From the NCBI RefSeq assembly GCF_900168045.1, contig NZ_FUYY01000001.1:558001-622000 (forward strand): DNA of 64,000 nt, in the 5' to 3' direction. This DNA comes from Salegentibacter holothuriorum (GTDB lineage Bacteria; Bacteroidota; Bacteroidia; Flavobacteriales; Flavobacteriaceae). Positions 18,754 through 27,926 of this stretch are shown here, in pieces (position 1 is the stretch's first letter; each line of letters begins with the position of its first letter). The position numbers and the translations under genes are program-made. Under the pieces are notes generated by a model. It had not been told where the DNA came from, made no database searches, and was given only the letters and a program-made list of their open reading frames with translations.

Positions 18754-21700
18754 TTACGCTTTTAATTTGAAATAAAAAGTACTTCCTACATCTACCTGAC
18801 TTTCTACCCAAATGCTACCTTCGTGCAGTTGAACGATCTTTTCTACGTGTGCCAAGCCAACTCCGGTACCTTCGTTGGCATCGGTTTCTTTGACGCGATT
18901 AAAGATGGTGAATATGTTCTTTTTGTCTTCTTCTGAAATTCCATAACCATTATCTGTTACAGAAAAAACCCAATGGGCACCTTCTCTATAAGATGCAATC
19001 CGTACATCTGGATTTCTGTCTTTTGGAGTGTATTTTATAGCGTTGCTAATAAGATTCTGAAAAAGTAGGCGCAACTCTACTTCATGCCCCATAATTTTTG
19101 GCAACTTACTGGCATTTACTTTTGCATTAGTGTCTTTGATTCTTTTACCAAGATCATATTTCACAATTTCTACAACCTCTTTAATATTTACCAGGCTTTT
19201 TTCACCGTTACGCCCAATTCTGGAATGCTCCAGCAGTGCTTTAATTTGCTCTGAAAGACGGGTAGAGGCATCTTTTATATACTTGATATAATCTTTTCCT
19301 TTCTCATCTAATTTGGCGGCATACAATTTACCCAATACATCACTACCAAACTTAATGGTGGAAAGCGGCTCCTGAAGATCGTGTGAACAAATGGAGACAA
19401 ATTGTTCCAAATCCTTATTTGCACGTTCCAGATCGTCATGTTGCTGCTTTAGCTGATTTTCGGCTTTTTTTAATGCTAAAATATCTACACAAGTATATCT
19501 TATGGTCACTACCCTACCATCTAAATCTTTCTCTGCCGTGGCGTTTACAATCACGGGCAGTAAATCTCCCGAGGCAGTAAGCATGTTCTGCTCCATATTC
19601 ACTATGGTACCGTTATTTTTAAATTCTTTATTAGTTTTTAAAGCTTTAAGCTGAGATTCTTCGTTATAAAGGTCATAGATTGGTTTATCTATTAAATCTT
19701 CCTTACTTTCATAACCCAACTTTGTTACTGCCATTTCATTGCAATGCACAATAAGCTGTGTTTGTGGATCTACACTAATATGAACTACAGGATCTTCTTC
19801 ATAGAAAGATTTGAAACGTTTTTCGCTGGCAATTAACTTTTCTGTAGATCGGTGTAATAAACCAACATCTATAAAAGTAATCACCACACCATTTATTTCG
19901 TTATTAGAATTTATATATGGAGAAATTCTTCTTAAATAGTAAGAGTTATCCTTGGTCATCACTTGCTTTTCAAGGATTTTACCTGTTCTAAGTACCCGCT
20001 TACAACGTGTAATAAGGTTATTTTTTCCCATACTTGAAGTAAAGTGTTCTATGGGACGACCTTCATCTGAATCAATTAAATTAAAATGCCTTTGAATTGC
20101 AGGAGTAAACTTCCTAATTTTTAAACTTTCATCAAGAAAAATCACTCCAATTTCCGTGCTTTCCAGCAAATTATTCATATCGGCATTCAAAGCTGCTAAA
20201 TCTTCCACTTTTTGAAGATTTTCAGCATTTACCGTATTAATTTCTTCATTTACACTTTGCAGCTCTTCGTTGGTACTTTGCAGCTCTTCGTTAGAAGCCA
20301 ATAATTCTTCATTTGCAGCTTGTAACTCTTCATTACTGGTTTCAATTTCCTCCAGTGAAGTATGTAGCTCTTCTTTGGTTTCTTTGAGTTCTTCTTCAAG
20401 ATCTGCTACATATTCCTTTGTGCGGTTAGTTAGGCTTAGTTTTTCCAGGGTATTTACTCCCTCTAAGTTCACCTCTTTTTCAATAAAGGTAATTACAAAA
20501 TTAGATTGGTCACCCTCTATTTTTTGATAATATGGTTTTACAATAATGTCTACTGTGCCCTCTTTATTCTGTTGCTCAAAAGAAGCGTCTTTATACCTTT
20601 GTTTACTATTATTTTTTTCAGCCTTTTTTAATGTGCTTTGAATAATATATTTTAAATCTGCTCCCAACATATCCAGCAGGTTTATAGAAAACCCACTAAC
20701 CGGCAAATTAGCATATTTCCGAAACTCGCCAACAGCTTGTATAATATTAAAATTTTTGTCCACAAACACACTGGCACCACCAAAGGTTTCCAGTATTGTT
20801 TCATTAAGCTCTTCGGTAAGTTTACTTTTTATAGGGTTTGATACCTTCCTATTTGTTGGCCGTTTAATTTCACGTACACTGGATGGTAAGTTATTTGCCG
20901 TTGTTGATTGAGAAATATTTGAATTTAATCGTTTATCTGCATTTACATTTTGAAAGATTTTTGCCGAACGATTAATGACTTTAAAATTATTCTTTTGAGA
21001 AGATACATTTTCACTTGTTCCCAAAACCAAAATCCCTCCAACCTTCAAGGCATATTGTAAAAAGTTTAGTGCCTTATTTTGAATTCCGGGCTGAAAATAA
21101 ATTAAGAGATTTCTACAAGCCACCATATCCATATTACTAAAAGGCGGATTCTTAATAATATTATGCCTGGAAAAAACCACCATTCGGCGCATTTTATCGA
21201 TTACCTTATAACCATTGGGCTTACTAATAAAATACTTTAGTAATAATTCTGAATCTATATCTGCAACAATACTTTCAGGATAAAATGCTTCACTTCCAAT
21301 ATTCAAGTGTTTCTGCGAAATATCTGTAGCAAAGATCTTTAATTCTATACTTTTATTCTGGCGCTCAATTTCTTCATTAATAATCATCGCAAAAGAATAG
21401 GCTTCCTCACCACTACTACAGGCAACATCCCACAGTTTTATGACTTCACCATCTTTTTTCCCTTCTACCAGTTTTGGAATTACATTATCCTTAAGTATTT
21501 TCCACACTTTTTCATCCCTAAAAAATTTAGTGACTCCAATAAGGAATTCGCGATGAAGTATTTCTATCTCCTCTTCATTATGAATTAAAAACTCATAATA
21601 TCCCGAAAGACTTTTGCATTTACAAACATTTACCCTTCGGGCTATTCTTCGTGCAAGAGTTGCGTGTTTATATTCCCTAAAATCCAAACCGGTTTTTTCA

Positions 21701-22395
21701 TCTACAAAGCGAAGAATTTTCATCAATTCGCTCTCATTATAGTTCAGATCCCCATCTTTAAAATGAAAAACCGAAGGGGCATCTATAAAGTTCTTAAGCT
21801 CTTTACCCATACTGGAAACCGGCAGCACATAATCTACCAGACCTGTATTTATAGCACTTTGCGGCATCCCATCAAATTTAGCCTCTTCGGGATCCTGGAC
21901 CATAACCATGCCGTCCAGTTCTTTTATTGCTCTTACTCCTCGTGTCCCGTCGCTTCCGGTTCCGCTTAAAATTACCCCAATAGCTTTATCTTTTTTATGC
22001 TTTGAAAGTGATTCAAAAAAAATATCTATGGGTAGGTTTAAACTTTGACCTTTTGGTTTATCTACAAGGTGAAGCTTATTATCCTCAAAAATGAGGTTGT
22101 TGGCAGGTGGGATTAAATAAATATGGCCTTGTTTTATTTTTTTTCCGTCCTTAACCTCACGAATGGGCAAATTGGTGTTCTTTTTAAGAAGCTCTCCCAT
22201 CATACTTTTAAAATCTGGGGAGAGGTGCTGAATAACTACATAAGCATTCTTATCGGTTTCTGGTATACTTTCAAAAAATGCTTTTAATGCTTCCAATCCA
22301 CCGGCACTTGCGCCTATAGCAATTATGCGCGGTTCATCGGTTTTAAGCTTATTTTCCAACTCAGATTTGGATGGGTAGTTATTTACTTTTGTCAT
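18754..22395 (-). CDS. CheB-CheR-PAS hybrid sensor histidine kinase
   Basis: A 1213-residue multi-domain protein. CheB methylesterase lies at about 15-215 ([26 protein letters not shown]), CheR methyltransferase at about 225-490 ([32 protein letters not shown]). A PAS-like region follows, then a coiled coil of repeated NEELQ units near 660-730, two PAS domains, HisKA with His1005 in [12 protein letters not shown] and HATPase_c ending in the protein. The coiled coil is the hallmark of this class. No receptor or CheA genes are nearby, so its methylation targets are unclear. It runs directly into bphP. Confidence 0.95.
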   Translation of the reverse strand: MTKVNNYPSKSELENKLKTDEPRIIAIGASAGGLEALKAFFESIPETDKNAYVVIQHLSPDFKSMMGELLKKNTNLPIREVKDGKKIKQGHIYLIPPANNLIFEDNKLHLVDKPKGQSLNLPIDIFFESLSKHKKDKAIGVILSGTGSDGTRGVRAIKELDGMVMVQDPEEAKFDGMPQSAINTGLVDYVLPVSSMGKELKNFIDAPSVFHFKDGDLNYNESELMKILRFVDEKTGLDFREYKHATLARRIARRVNVCKCKSLSGYYEFLIHNEEEIEILHREFLIGVTKFFRDEKVWKILKDNVIPKLVEGKKDGEVIKLWDVACSSGEEAYSFAMIINEEIERQNKSIELKIFATDISQKHLNIGSEAFYPESIVADIDSELLLKYFISKPNGYKVIDKMRRMVVFSRHNIIKNPPFSNMDMVACRNLLIYFQPGIQNKALNFLQYALKVGGILVLGTSENVSSQKNNFKVINRSAKIFQNVNADKRLNSNISQSTTANNLPSSVREIKRPTNRKVSNPIKSKLTEELNETILETFGGASVFVDKNFNIIQAVGEFRKYANLPVSGFSINLLDMLGADLKYIIQSTLKKAEKNNSKQRYKDASFEQQNKEGTVDIIVKPYYQKIEGDQSNFVITFIEKEVNLEGVNTLEKLSLTNRTKEYVADLEEELKETKEELHTSLEEIETSNEELQAANEELLASNEELQSTNEELQSVNEEINTVNAENLQKVEDLAALNADMNNLLESTEIGVIFLDESLKIRKFTPAIQRHFNLIDSDEGRPIEHFTSSMGKNNLITRCKRVLRTGKILEKQVMTKDNSYYLRRISPYINSNNEINGVVITFIDVGLLHRSTEKLIASEKRFKSFYEEDPVVHISVDPQTQLIVHCNEMAVTKLGYESKEDLIDKPIYDLYNEESQLKALKTNKEFKNNGTIVNMEQNMLTASGDLLPVIVNATAEKDLDGRVVTIRYTCVDILALKKAENQLKQQHDDLERANKDLEQFVSICSHDLQEPLSTIKFGSDVLGKLYAAKLDEKGKDYIKYIKDASTRLSEQIKALLEHSRIGRNGEKSLVNIKEVVEIVKYDLGKRIKDTNAKVNASKLPKIMGHEVELRLLFQNLISNAIKYTPKDRNPDVRIASYREGAHWVFSVTDNGYGISEEDKKNIFTIFNRVKETDANEGTGVGLAHVEKIVQLHEGSIWVESQVDVGSTFYFKLKA

Positions 22396-22668
22396 TTAGA
22401 AATGATTAAGTCAGACTTATCTAAAATTAATGAGAATCAAAGATCAAAAATATACGTTAAGCCCCAGAAATATGGACTCATTTGCAATTTAAATTAACAA
22501 TTAAGTCAAATAAATCTGTAAATTTATGCTCCCACAATTCCTAAGAGTTAGCTACAACCCCATAAAAATAAAAAGTTTTTTAAATATTTCTAGTTAAAAA
22601 ATAAAATTATAGGGGTTTTAGCGGTAGTAATCGCTCTCACATACTATTTGCATAATCTCCTACTTTAA
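22396..22668. other. Divergent intergenic region between cheB-cheR kinase and mlaE
   Basis: This AT-rich stretch, together with the mlaE promoter that follows, separates the two divergent transcripts. A TAAAATTA at 22422-22429 could be the -7 element for the minus-strand kinase gene (TAATTTTA on that strand), but its TTTG partner is not at the usual distance. No gene, repeat or terminator was seen in it. Confidence 0.4.
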
Positions 22669-22712
22669 CTGATAAATATCATTTGCGCTAAGACAACCTA
22701 AGCTTAAATTTA
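22669..22712 (+). promoter_or_regulatory. mlaE promoter with Crp/Fnr-type dyad
   Basis: The dyad CTGATAAATATCAT lies at 22669-22682 (TGATA/TATCA is a perfect 5-bp inverted repeat) and a -7 element TAAATTTA lies at 22705-22712, 22 bp downstream. A TTTG at 22682-22685 overlaps the dyad and sits 19 bp from the -7 element, the usual Bacteroidetes -33/-7 spacing. The start codon is 16 bp further on. The same dyad-to-element spacing recurs at four other promoters in this window. Confidence 0.65.
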
Positions 22713-22727
22713 CTGTAATATAGATGT

Positions 22728-23507
22728 ATGAAGTTTTTCTCCTCATATCAATCGGGTTTTAATTCCTTTTTCGTGGAAATAGGAGAAATGGGAAATTTCA
22801 CTGGACGTTATTTTCGAGAATTATTTAGCCGGCCATTTGAATTTAGGGAATTCCTTAAACAATGCTATCAAATGGGAAATAAATCGTTGCTTTTGGTAAG
22901 CGTTACCGGGTTTATTTTAGGCTTGGTTTTCACCCTTCAATCCCGGCCAACCTTAATGGAATTTGGTGCGGTTTCCTGGATGCCTTCTATGATAAGTATC
23001 TCCATTGTTCGGGAAATTGGCCCTGTAATAATTGCACTTATTTGTGCCGGAAGAATTGGATCTAGCATTGGTGCCGAGTTAGGTTCTATGAAGGTAACCG
23101 AGCAAATAGACGCTATGGAAGTCTCTGGGACAAATCCATTTAAATTTCTGGTTGTTACCAGGATTCTTGCGGCAACCTGTATGTTACCTATCTTAGTGAT
23201 TATAGGAGATTTTGTAGCATTAATAGGATCGGCTATTATAGAAAACGCAAAAGGTGATGTTTCTTTTTTACTTTACTTTAATCAGGTTTTTGAAGCACTT
23301 AAGTTTACAGACTTACTTCCCGCAACTATAAAAACCTTCTTTTTTGGTTTTGCTATTGGGCTTGTAGGTTGTTTTAAAGGTTATAATAGTAAGAAAGGAA
23401 CGGCCGGTGTAGGAAAAGCTTCCAACTCTGCAGTAGTTTTCACCTCTATGCTATTATTTGTGTTAGATTTTATAGCTGTTTTTATAACCGATATTTTTTA
23501 TAACTAA
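22728..23507 (+). CDS. mlaE: MlaE-type ABC lipid transporter permease
   Basis: A 259-residue integral membrane protein of the MlaE/Ttg2B family, the permease of the ABC system that moves phospholipids between inner and outer membrane. Typical segments are VSVTGFILGLVFTLQ, SISIVREIGPVIIALICAGR, GSSIGAELGSMKVTEQIDAM (the coupling helix with EQIDAM) and IGLVGCFKGYNS. It stands first in mlaE-mlaF-mlaD with a 2-base gap to mlaF. Its promoter carries the dyad shared with stress genes of this window. Confidence 0.94.
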   Translation: MKFFSSYQSGFNSFFVEIGEMGNFTGRYFRELFSRPFEFREFLKQCYQMGNKSLLLVSVTGFILGLVFTLQSRPTLMEFGAVSWMPSMISISIVREIGPVIIALICAGRIGSSIGAELGSMKVTEQIDAMEVSGTNPFKFLVVTRILAATCMLPILVIIGDFVALIGSAIIENAKGDVSFLLYFNQVFEALKFTDLLPATIKTFFFGFAIGLVGCFKGYNSKKGTAGVGKASNSAVVFTSMLLFVLDFIAVFITDIFYN

Positions 23508-23509
23508 AG

Positions 23510-24241
23510 ATGAAGAAAAAAGCAGTCATAGAGCTAAGTCATTTATATAAAAGCTTTGGGACAACAGATGTGCTGAAAGATTTTAATCTGAATCTTTTTG
23601 AAGGCGAAAACCTGGTCTTAATGGGGAAATCTGGTTCTGGGAAATCGGTGATGATTAAATGCCTGGTAGGCTTAATGGAGGTTGATAAGGGCAGTATTAA
23701 AATTTTAGGAAAAGACATCTCTAAATTGAAGCAAAACGAATTGGATGAATTACGAACCAATATAGGTTTTTTGTTCCAGGGCAGCGCCTTGTATGATTCA
23801 ATGACGGTACGGGAGAATTTAGAATTCCCGCTAAGAAGACATAGCCATAATACCGAAAAGAAAACTGAAGCACTGGTAAAAGAAGCCCTTGAAAGTGTAG
23901 GTTTACCAGAAACCATAGATCTTATGCCGGCTGAACTTTCTGGAGGAATGCAACGCCGAATTGCTTTGGCAAGGGCACTTATTTTAAAACCAAAGATTAT
24001 TATTTATGACGAACCTACCACAGGACTAGATCCAATAACCGCTAAGGAGATCATTTTATTAATGATGAATATCCAGGAAAAGTATGCAACCTCATCACTA
24101 ATTATTACGCACGATGTAGATTGTGCAAGGGTAATTTCAAATAGAATGATCTTGCTTTTAGATGGAAAAGATTATGCCGGGGGAAATTTTAATGAGCTCG
24201 CCAGTTCTAAAGATCCAAAAATTAAAGCCTTTTTTAAATAG
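23510..24241 (+). CDS. mlaF: MlaF-type ABC transporter ATPase
   Basis: A 243-residue ABC ATPase. Walker A is MGKSGSGKSVMIK (about residues 36-48), the Q-loop is GFLFQGSALYDSMTV, the signature is LSGGMQRRIALARAL, Walker B is IIIYDEPTTGLDP, and the switch is IITHDVDCA. It powers the MlaE permease and lies 2 bases behind it. The SALYDSMTV Q-loop segment is a mark of the MlaF branch. No MlaB STAS gene is present in this operon. Confidence 0.94.
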   Translation: MKKKAVIELSHLYKSFGTTDVLKDFNLNLFEGENLVLMGKSGSGKSVMIKCLVGLMEVDKGSIKILGKDISKLKQNELDELRTNIGFLFQGSALYDSMTVRENLEFPLRRHSHNTEKKTEALVKEALESVGLPETIDLMPAELSGGMQRRIALARALILKPKIIIYDEPTTGLDPITAKEIILLMMNIQEKYATSSLIITHDVDCARVISNRMILLLDGKDYAGGNFNELASSKDPKIKAFFK

Positions 24242-24247
24242 TATATT

Positions 24248-25237
24248 ATGAAATCAAATTCCGGACAAAATCTAAAATTAGGTCTTCTCATTGTAGCTGG
24301 ACTAATCATCTTTACACTTGGAGTTTATTTTATTGGGAATAAACAAAACCTCTTTGGAGATTCTATTATGCTAAGTTCTGTTTTTAAAAATGTGAACGGT
24401 TTACAGCCCGGCAATAATGTGCGTTATTCTGGTGTAAATGTAGGAACTGTAAAAGAAATCAAATTTTTAAACGATACTGCAATTTGTGTAGATATGCTTA
24501 TTAATCGTAAATCTGGAAATCTAATTAAACAGAGCTCAGTCGCAACCATAAATTCTGACGGTCTAGTAGGAAGCATGGTTTTAAATATTCTTCCCAATAG
24601 TGAAGTATCCACCAGAGCCATACAAGAAGGAGATACCCTTGAATCGCTTAGCCAGGTGGCAACTGCCGATATGCTTAATACTTTAAACCAAACCAATGAA
24701 AACGCAGCGCTTTTAACCGCCGATCTTTTAAAAATCACCAATAGTATTAATGCGGGAGAAGGAGTTTTGGGAGATTTACTCAAAAATGATACTCTGGCAA
24801 AAAACATTCAGGAAAGTGCTGCAAATTTAAACCAAACTACCAATTCGGCTAAAGCCGGAATTAATAAGATAAATAGTATCTTAAACTCAATAGATTATGA
24901 AAATAGTCTTGCAAGCACACTTCTTAGCGACTCTAGCACTCAAAAAAGCTTCAGCAACATAATTGAAGATCTAAAAATCACTTCCTCACAAATAAAAGCA
25001 ATAAGTGTAGATTTGGGAGAATTTTCTAACAGTCTTAATTCAGAAAAAGGGGCTTTAAATTATGTAGTAAAAGATACTGGTTTTGTAAATTATCTAGATA
25101 AAAGTATGCAGAATATTGAAGAAGCTACATTTAAGTTTAATGAGAATATGGAGGCTTTAAAACACAATATATTATTCCGCGGATATTTTAGGAAACTGGA
25201 ACGTCAAAAAGCAAGAGAAGAAAAGAAAAAACAGTAA
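24248..25237 (+). CDS. mlaD: MlaD/MCE domain lipid-binding protein
   Basis: A 329-residue protein with one N-terminal membrane span (LKLGLLIVAGLIIFTLGVYFIG, residues about 9-30) and a single MCE domain (about 38-120; VFKNVNGLQPGNNVRYSGVNVG). A long helical region (about 130-300) with Asn/Ser-rich repeats follows and a basic tail closes it. It forms the periplasmic ring that receives lipids from MlaE. Six bases separate it from mlaF. No mlaC or mlaA follows, as usual in Bacteroidota. Confidence 0.92.
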   Translation: MKSNSGQNLKLGLLIVAGLIIFTLGVYFIGNKQNLFGDSIMLSSVFKNVNGLQPGNNVRYSGVNVGTVKEIKFLNDTAICVDMLINRKSGNLIKQSSVATINSDGLVGSMVLNILPNSEVSTRAIQEGDTLESLSQVATADMLNTLNQTNENAALLTADLLKITNSINAGEGVLGDLLKNDTLAKNIQESAANLNQTTNSAKAGINKINSILNSIDYENSLASTLLSDSSTQKSFSNIIEDLKITSSQIKAISVDLGEFSNSLNSEKGALNYVVKDTGFVNYLDKSMQNIEEATFKFNENMEALKHNILFRGYFRKLERQKAREEKKKQ

Positions 25238-25289
25238 ACTACCTCGAGGCAAGCCTCGGGCTATTACACCCTTTGGCGGTGCCAATAAA
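25236..25289. repeat. Dispersed repeat family 1, copy A
   Basis: After the mlaD stop the sequence CGAGGCAAGCCTCGGG, then TATTACACC, then TTTGGCGGTGCCAATAAA is nearly identical to the second half of the copy at 31290-31390. CGAGGCAAGCCTCG is itself a near-palindrome and GGCGGTGCC is a small dyad, so the transcript could fold. There is no T-tract. Confidence 0.75.
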
Positions 25290-25326
25290 TTTTAAGATGT
25301 TCACTACCAATAAAACATTGATTATG

Positions 25327-25590
25327 CTAAATATGGTCCATACGCCACCTTTTTAGTTCTGGAAGTTTTTTTATAAGCTGTCTCGCTTCTTCAAGACTTA
25401 TATCTTCATGTACCTTTGCCATTTCCAATAGCTTCATCTCCAATTGGTGTAAATTAAGAGATTTATCAATAAACGTCCCATCTTTAAAACAATCTCTGCA
25501 ATAATCTTTATTGACCGATTTATCGCGATTTGTACCTGCGGTGGTTAGGGTAAAAGGCCAGCCACAACTCTGGCAAATTAAGGTTTCCAT
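25327..25590 (-). CDS. Putative zinc-ribbon protein
   Basis: An 87-residue protein starting METLICQSCGWPF and containing CRDCFKDG about 25 residues later, so four cysteines in CxxC pairs could bind one zinc. The spacing and the YCRDCFKDGTF segment match the family of putative zinc-ribbon proteins with a C-terminal helical part. Its role is not known. It faces mlaD convergently with the repeat copy A in between. Confidence 0.75.
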   Translation of the reverse strand: METLICQSCGWPFTLTTAGTNRDKSVNKDYCRDCFKDGTFIDKSLNLHQLEMKLLEMAKVHEDISLEEARQLIKKLPELKRWRMDHI

Positions 25591-25695
25591 ATCTTTAATT
25601 TTACTTAAAAATCGAGATTAAAATGCTGCAATATTTCTATTGAAATTCAAAAAAACATCATTTGATGCCTTGTGAGCATGCCCCAAGCTTATTTA

Positions 25696-26103
25696 CTAGG
25701 TAAGCAATATTTTTAATTTTGAAAGCATTATAAGCTCAGCTTTATTCTTTCCTGAAAAAGATGCCGCAATTGCATCAGCGGTCTCCCATATTAACTGATT
25801 TATTTTTGGGTCAAATAATTGCTGATGATCTTTTTTATATTCCTTAAACTCATTAAATGCCCAAGCTGCTTCAGGGGCATTTTCCTGTAACCAATCAAAA
25901 GCTATTTCAATTTTATAAGCCTCATCTGTCCCATATTCATCAGTTACGGTATCTACCGGCACCCATTTCTCTTTAACCAACTTCTTTAAAGTTCTTATCT
26001 CCTCGGCTCGCACTACTTTATCTGAAGCGGCAACAGCGTAAAAAATCATCCCAGTATGATTATAGAATTCCTCGGTAAGAGATTGTTTTTTAGAAACTTT
26101 CAT
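25696..26103 (-). CDS. TerB-like helical protein
   Basis: A 135-residue all-helical protein. FYAVAASDKVVRAEEIRTLKKLV resembles the first half of the TerB/DjlA-N fold, where an acidic residue pair follows A-x-SD-x-V, and IWETADAIAASFSGKNKAEL resembles the second half. TerB family members are tied to tellurite and other stresses. The assignment is by pattern only. Its promoter has the same dyad and spacing as the usp and WG-repeat promoters nearby, which supports a place in the same stress response. Confidence 0.7.
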   Translation of the reverse strand: MKVSKKQSLTEEFYNHTGMIFYAVAASDKVVRAEEIRTLKKLVKEKWVPVDTVTDEYGTDEAYKIEIAFDWLQENAPEAAWAFNEFKEYKKDHQQLFDPKINQLIWETADAIAASFSGKNKAELIMLSKLKILLT

Positions 26104-26122
26104 AACAATTTTATTTTCTAAT

Positions 26123-26166
26123 TAAAGATACAAATGTGTCTAATGCTTAAAAATGATAAAAGTCAT
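26123..26166 (-). promoter_or_regulatory. TerB-like gene promoter with Crp/Fnr-type dyad
   Basis: On the plus strand ATGATAAAAGTCAT occupies 26153-26166 (flanked to make AAATGA/TCATTT, a perfect 6-bp dyad). On the minus strand it is followed after 22 bp by TATCTTTA (26130-26123), a -7 element. No TTTG lies at the -33 position (TTTT instead), consistent with activator dependence. The start codon is 20 bp downstream. Confidence 0.65.
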
Positions 26167-26372
26167 TTTTAAGATCAATATCCAAGGAAAAAATATTTAT
26201 TAAAGGAAATAGTATGATGATTATCAAAGTTATAACTCATTTTTTAATTTTATGATTTATAAAAATTACTTTGTATATTTAATTACTGTTAAAGGCATTT
26301 CTACCTTACTCCCCCCAACAGGAATGCAAAATAGTTCCAGATTTTAAACTATTAATTTTAAGCTCATCAGTG

Positions 26373-27368
26373 ATGAAGCATATTTTATTGTTTTCAAAAC
26401 AAGATTTTAAATTTTTTAAATCCGAAGAATTTTCAGTTTTAAAAAACTGTAGCTATTCGCATGTCCATTGTTTAGAAAAGCTAAGTAGTAGTTTAGTTAA
26501 AAATGAACCAGACTTAATTATTTGTGGCACTAATTCCAAAATACCTCCCGTAGCTCTAAAGCGGAACCAAGAACTTTCTACAATCCCCCTAATATCTATT
26601 ATTACCGAAGAAAATCTTAATAATTGGCTACCGCTACATAGCCAAAATCATTATTTACTAAACTCCCATTCCCAGGCAGAGCTTCTGTACAAAATAGAAT
26701 CTTTGTTAAGTTCTAAAAATAAAAATACTCAAAGAATCAAAATACCGGATATTGAATCTTTAAAAAAATATATAGAAGAAGAAGGAGAAACAGTATTCTG
26801 GGATAAGAATAAAATCATATTCAGAGAGAATAGACATTCTAGCTTTATTTATCTTATAAGTAAAGGTCTGGTTAAAACCTCCAGGATGGACCAGCTGGGA
26901 AAGGAATTGATTACAGGAATTTATCGTAAAAATGAATTGCTGGGTTTATATGGGTTTCATGAAAACCCAATTTGCCCTGAAACTGCTGCTACCATAGAAC
27001 CATCCAGGGTGCATAGAATTTTATATAAAGATTTTAAAGAAATACTCCAGGAAAATCAAGAATTGAGTCTGGATCTTGCGCAACATTTAACCGATACCGT
27101 TTTAAGGCTCAAATCACAGCTTCTGGAAATGGCGTATGCTTCAGTATTAAAAAAAACCTCCAATACCATACTTCAATTTGCTGATGATTTGCAGAATCCA
27201 GATTTCCCGGGATTAAAAATTTCCAGGACAGATCTAGCAAGTATTGCCGGTATTTCTACTGAAAGTTTTATAAGAAGCCTTTCCTGCCTTAAAAAAGAAG
27301 GTATTATAGCTATAAAAGGAAAAAAAATAAACATTCTAAACCCAGAAAGACTGCAAGATATCGTATGA
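26373..27368 (+). CDS. Crp/Fnr family transcription regulator with degenerate receiver domain
   Basis: A 331-residue regulator in three parts. Residues 1-115 resemble a CheY-like receiver but the phosphoacceptor position is Gly52 (DLIICG) and the usual Lys is missing, so it should not be phosphorylated. Residues about 125-230 are a cyclic-nucleotide-binding-like barrel (SSFIYLISKGLVKTSR), and about 245-331 a winged helix (ISRTDLASIAGISTESFIRSL). It lacks an N-terminal Fnr cysteine cluster, so the signal is not obvious. The ATG at 26373 is preferred over a GTG one codon earlier. It lies among the promoters that carry a Crp/Fnr-like dyad and is the natural candidate to bind them. Confidence 0.88.
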   Translation: MKHILLFSKQDFKFFKSEEFSVLKNCSYSHVHCLEKLSSSLVKNEPDLIICGTNSKIPPVALKRNQELSTIPLISIITEENLNNWLPLHSQNHYLLNSHSQAELLYKIESLLSSKNKNTQRIKIPDIESLKKYIEEEGETVFWDKNKIIFRENRHSSFIYLISKGLVKTSRMDQLGKELITGIYRKNELLGLYGFHENPICPETAATIEPSRVHRILYKDFKEILQENQELSLDLAQHLTDTVLRLKSQLLEMAYASVLKKTSNTILQFADDLQNPDFPGLKISRTDLASIAGISTESFIRSLSCLKKEGIIAIKGKKINILNPERLQDIV

Positions 27369-27396
27369 TTTTATTTTTATGTTAAAAATTAGTTTT

Positions 27397-27440
27397 CTGA
27401 CATTTGTCATTTTTTCTGAATCTATTTTAAACTACTTTTA
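27397..27440 (+). promoter_or_regulatory. Promoter with Crp/Fnr-type dyad for a non-coding transcript
   Basis: CTGACATTTGTCAT at 27397-27410 contains the perfect dyad TGACA/TGTCA; TACTTTTA follows at 27433-27440 after exactly 22 bp, the same layout as at four protein-coding promoters. The next protein gene downstream lies on the other strand, so this promoter must serve something non-coding. The predicted start is near 27445. Confidence 0.65.
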
Positions 27441-27444
27441 AATC

Positions 27445-27633
27445 ATCATAATAATTTGATTTCTTTGTACTTATTAGAGTTAGAGATCAAATTTAGGAGA
27501 TATCAAAGGTATTTTTTAACCTGATATACAAATTTTACTTCGTGTAAGATCACTGATATCAATTAAGTGTTAAAGAGTAAACTTAATATCTTCTTAGGAA
27601 ACAGGAGGCAATGGTCTCCTGTTTCTGTGTTTT
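27445..27633 (+). ncRNA. Predicted regulated small RNA
   Basis: Between the dyad promoter and a perfect terminator there is about 190 bp with no ATG on this strand. Foldable units are seen: ATATC/GATAT plus AGGT/ACCT with a two-base bulge (27500-27527), TTTTAC with GTAAGA around TTCGT (27533-27549), and the terminator hairpin at 27598-27625. Both flanking genes end towards this region, so no reading frame needs it. The start point and the end are inferred from promoter and terminator. No known RNA family was recognised. Confidence 0.6.
27598..27633 (+). terminator. Intrinsic terminator of the predicted small RNA
   Basis: GAAACAGGAG (27598-27607) and CTCCTGTTTC (27616-27625) form a perfect 10-bp stem around the 8-base loop GCAATGGT, followed by TGTGTTTT. 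It lies 230 bases after the end of the Crp/Fnr gene and could in principle also serve that gene. Confidence 0.75.
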
Positions 27634-27926
27634 AAGCCTTTTCTTAAGCCTATTAAAACAATCAATTTACCATGTTTAAATCCCATTTTTAGATTGTAAA
27701 TTCATGTTTTCAATAGCTTAGTTATTAATTACTAAATCTAGAACTTTAGCAATAGAAAGTTTGCCATTAAACGACCATCTTTAGACTTAAGGAAAACTAT
27801 AAAAGAACTAGTTAATCTAAGCCGTTTTCAACAAACCTATTCCCCCCTAATTATAAAATAAATATTCTAGAACTCTATGGGAAAAAAGTCCTGCTGTTCC
27901 AGGAATTTTGCAAAAGCAGGATTATT
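27634..27926. other. Intergenic stretch, nothing recognised
   Basis: About 290 bases of AT-rich DNA between the small RNA terminator and the end of the WG-repeat gene. TCCTGCTTTTGC-like and GGAATTTTGCAAAAGCAGGA sequences near 27893-27925 (CCTGCTG/CAGGA) may form a weak hairpin after the WG-repeat gene. No gene or clear repeat was seen. Confidence 0.4.

Noticed and set aside
25236-25289. Repeat copy A as a terminator for mlaD
   Set aside because: The stem is followed by no T-tract, and the same sequence appears at unrelated places.
26214-26227. ATGATGATTATCAA, a possible dyad before the Crp/Fnr gene itself
   Set aside because: No TAnnTTTA at 22 bp downstream, unlike the other five sites; autoregulation cannot be claimed from it.
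27455-27522. A TTG-started frame of about 22 codons inside the predicted small RNA
   Set aside because: No ATG, no recognisable protein features, and it crosses the stems; non-coding is simpler.
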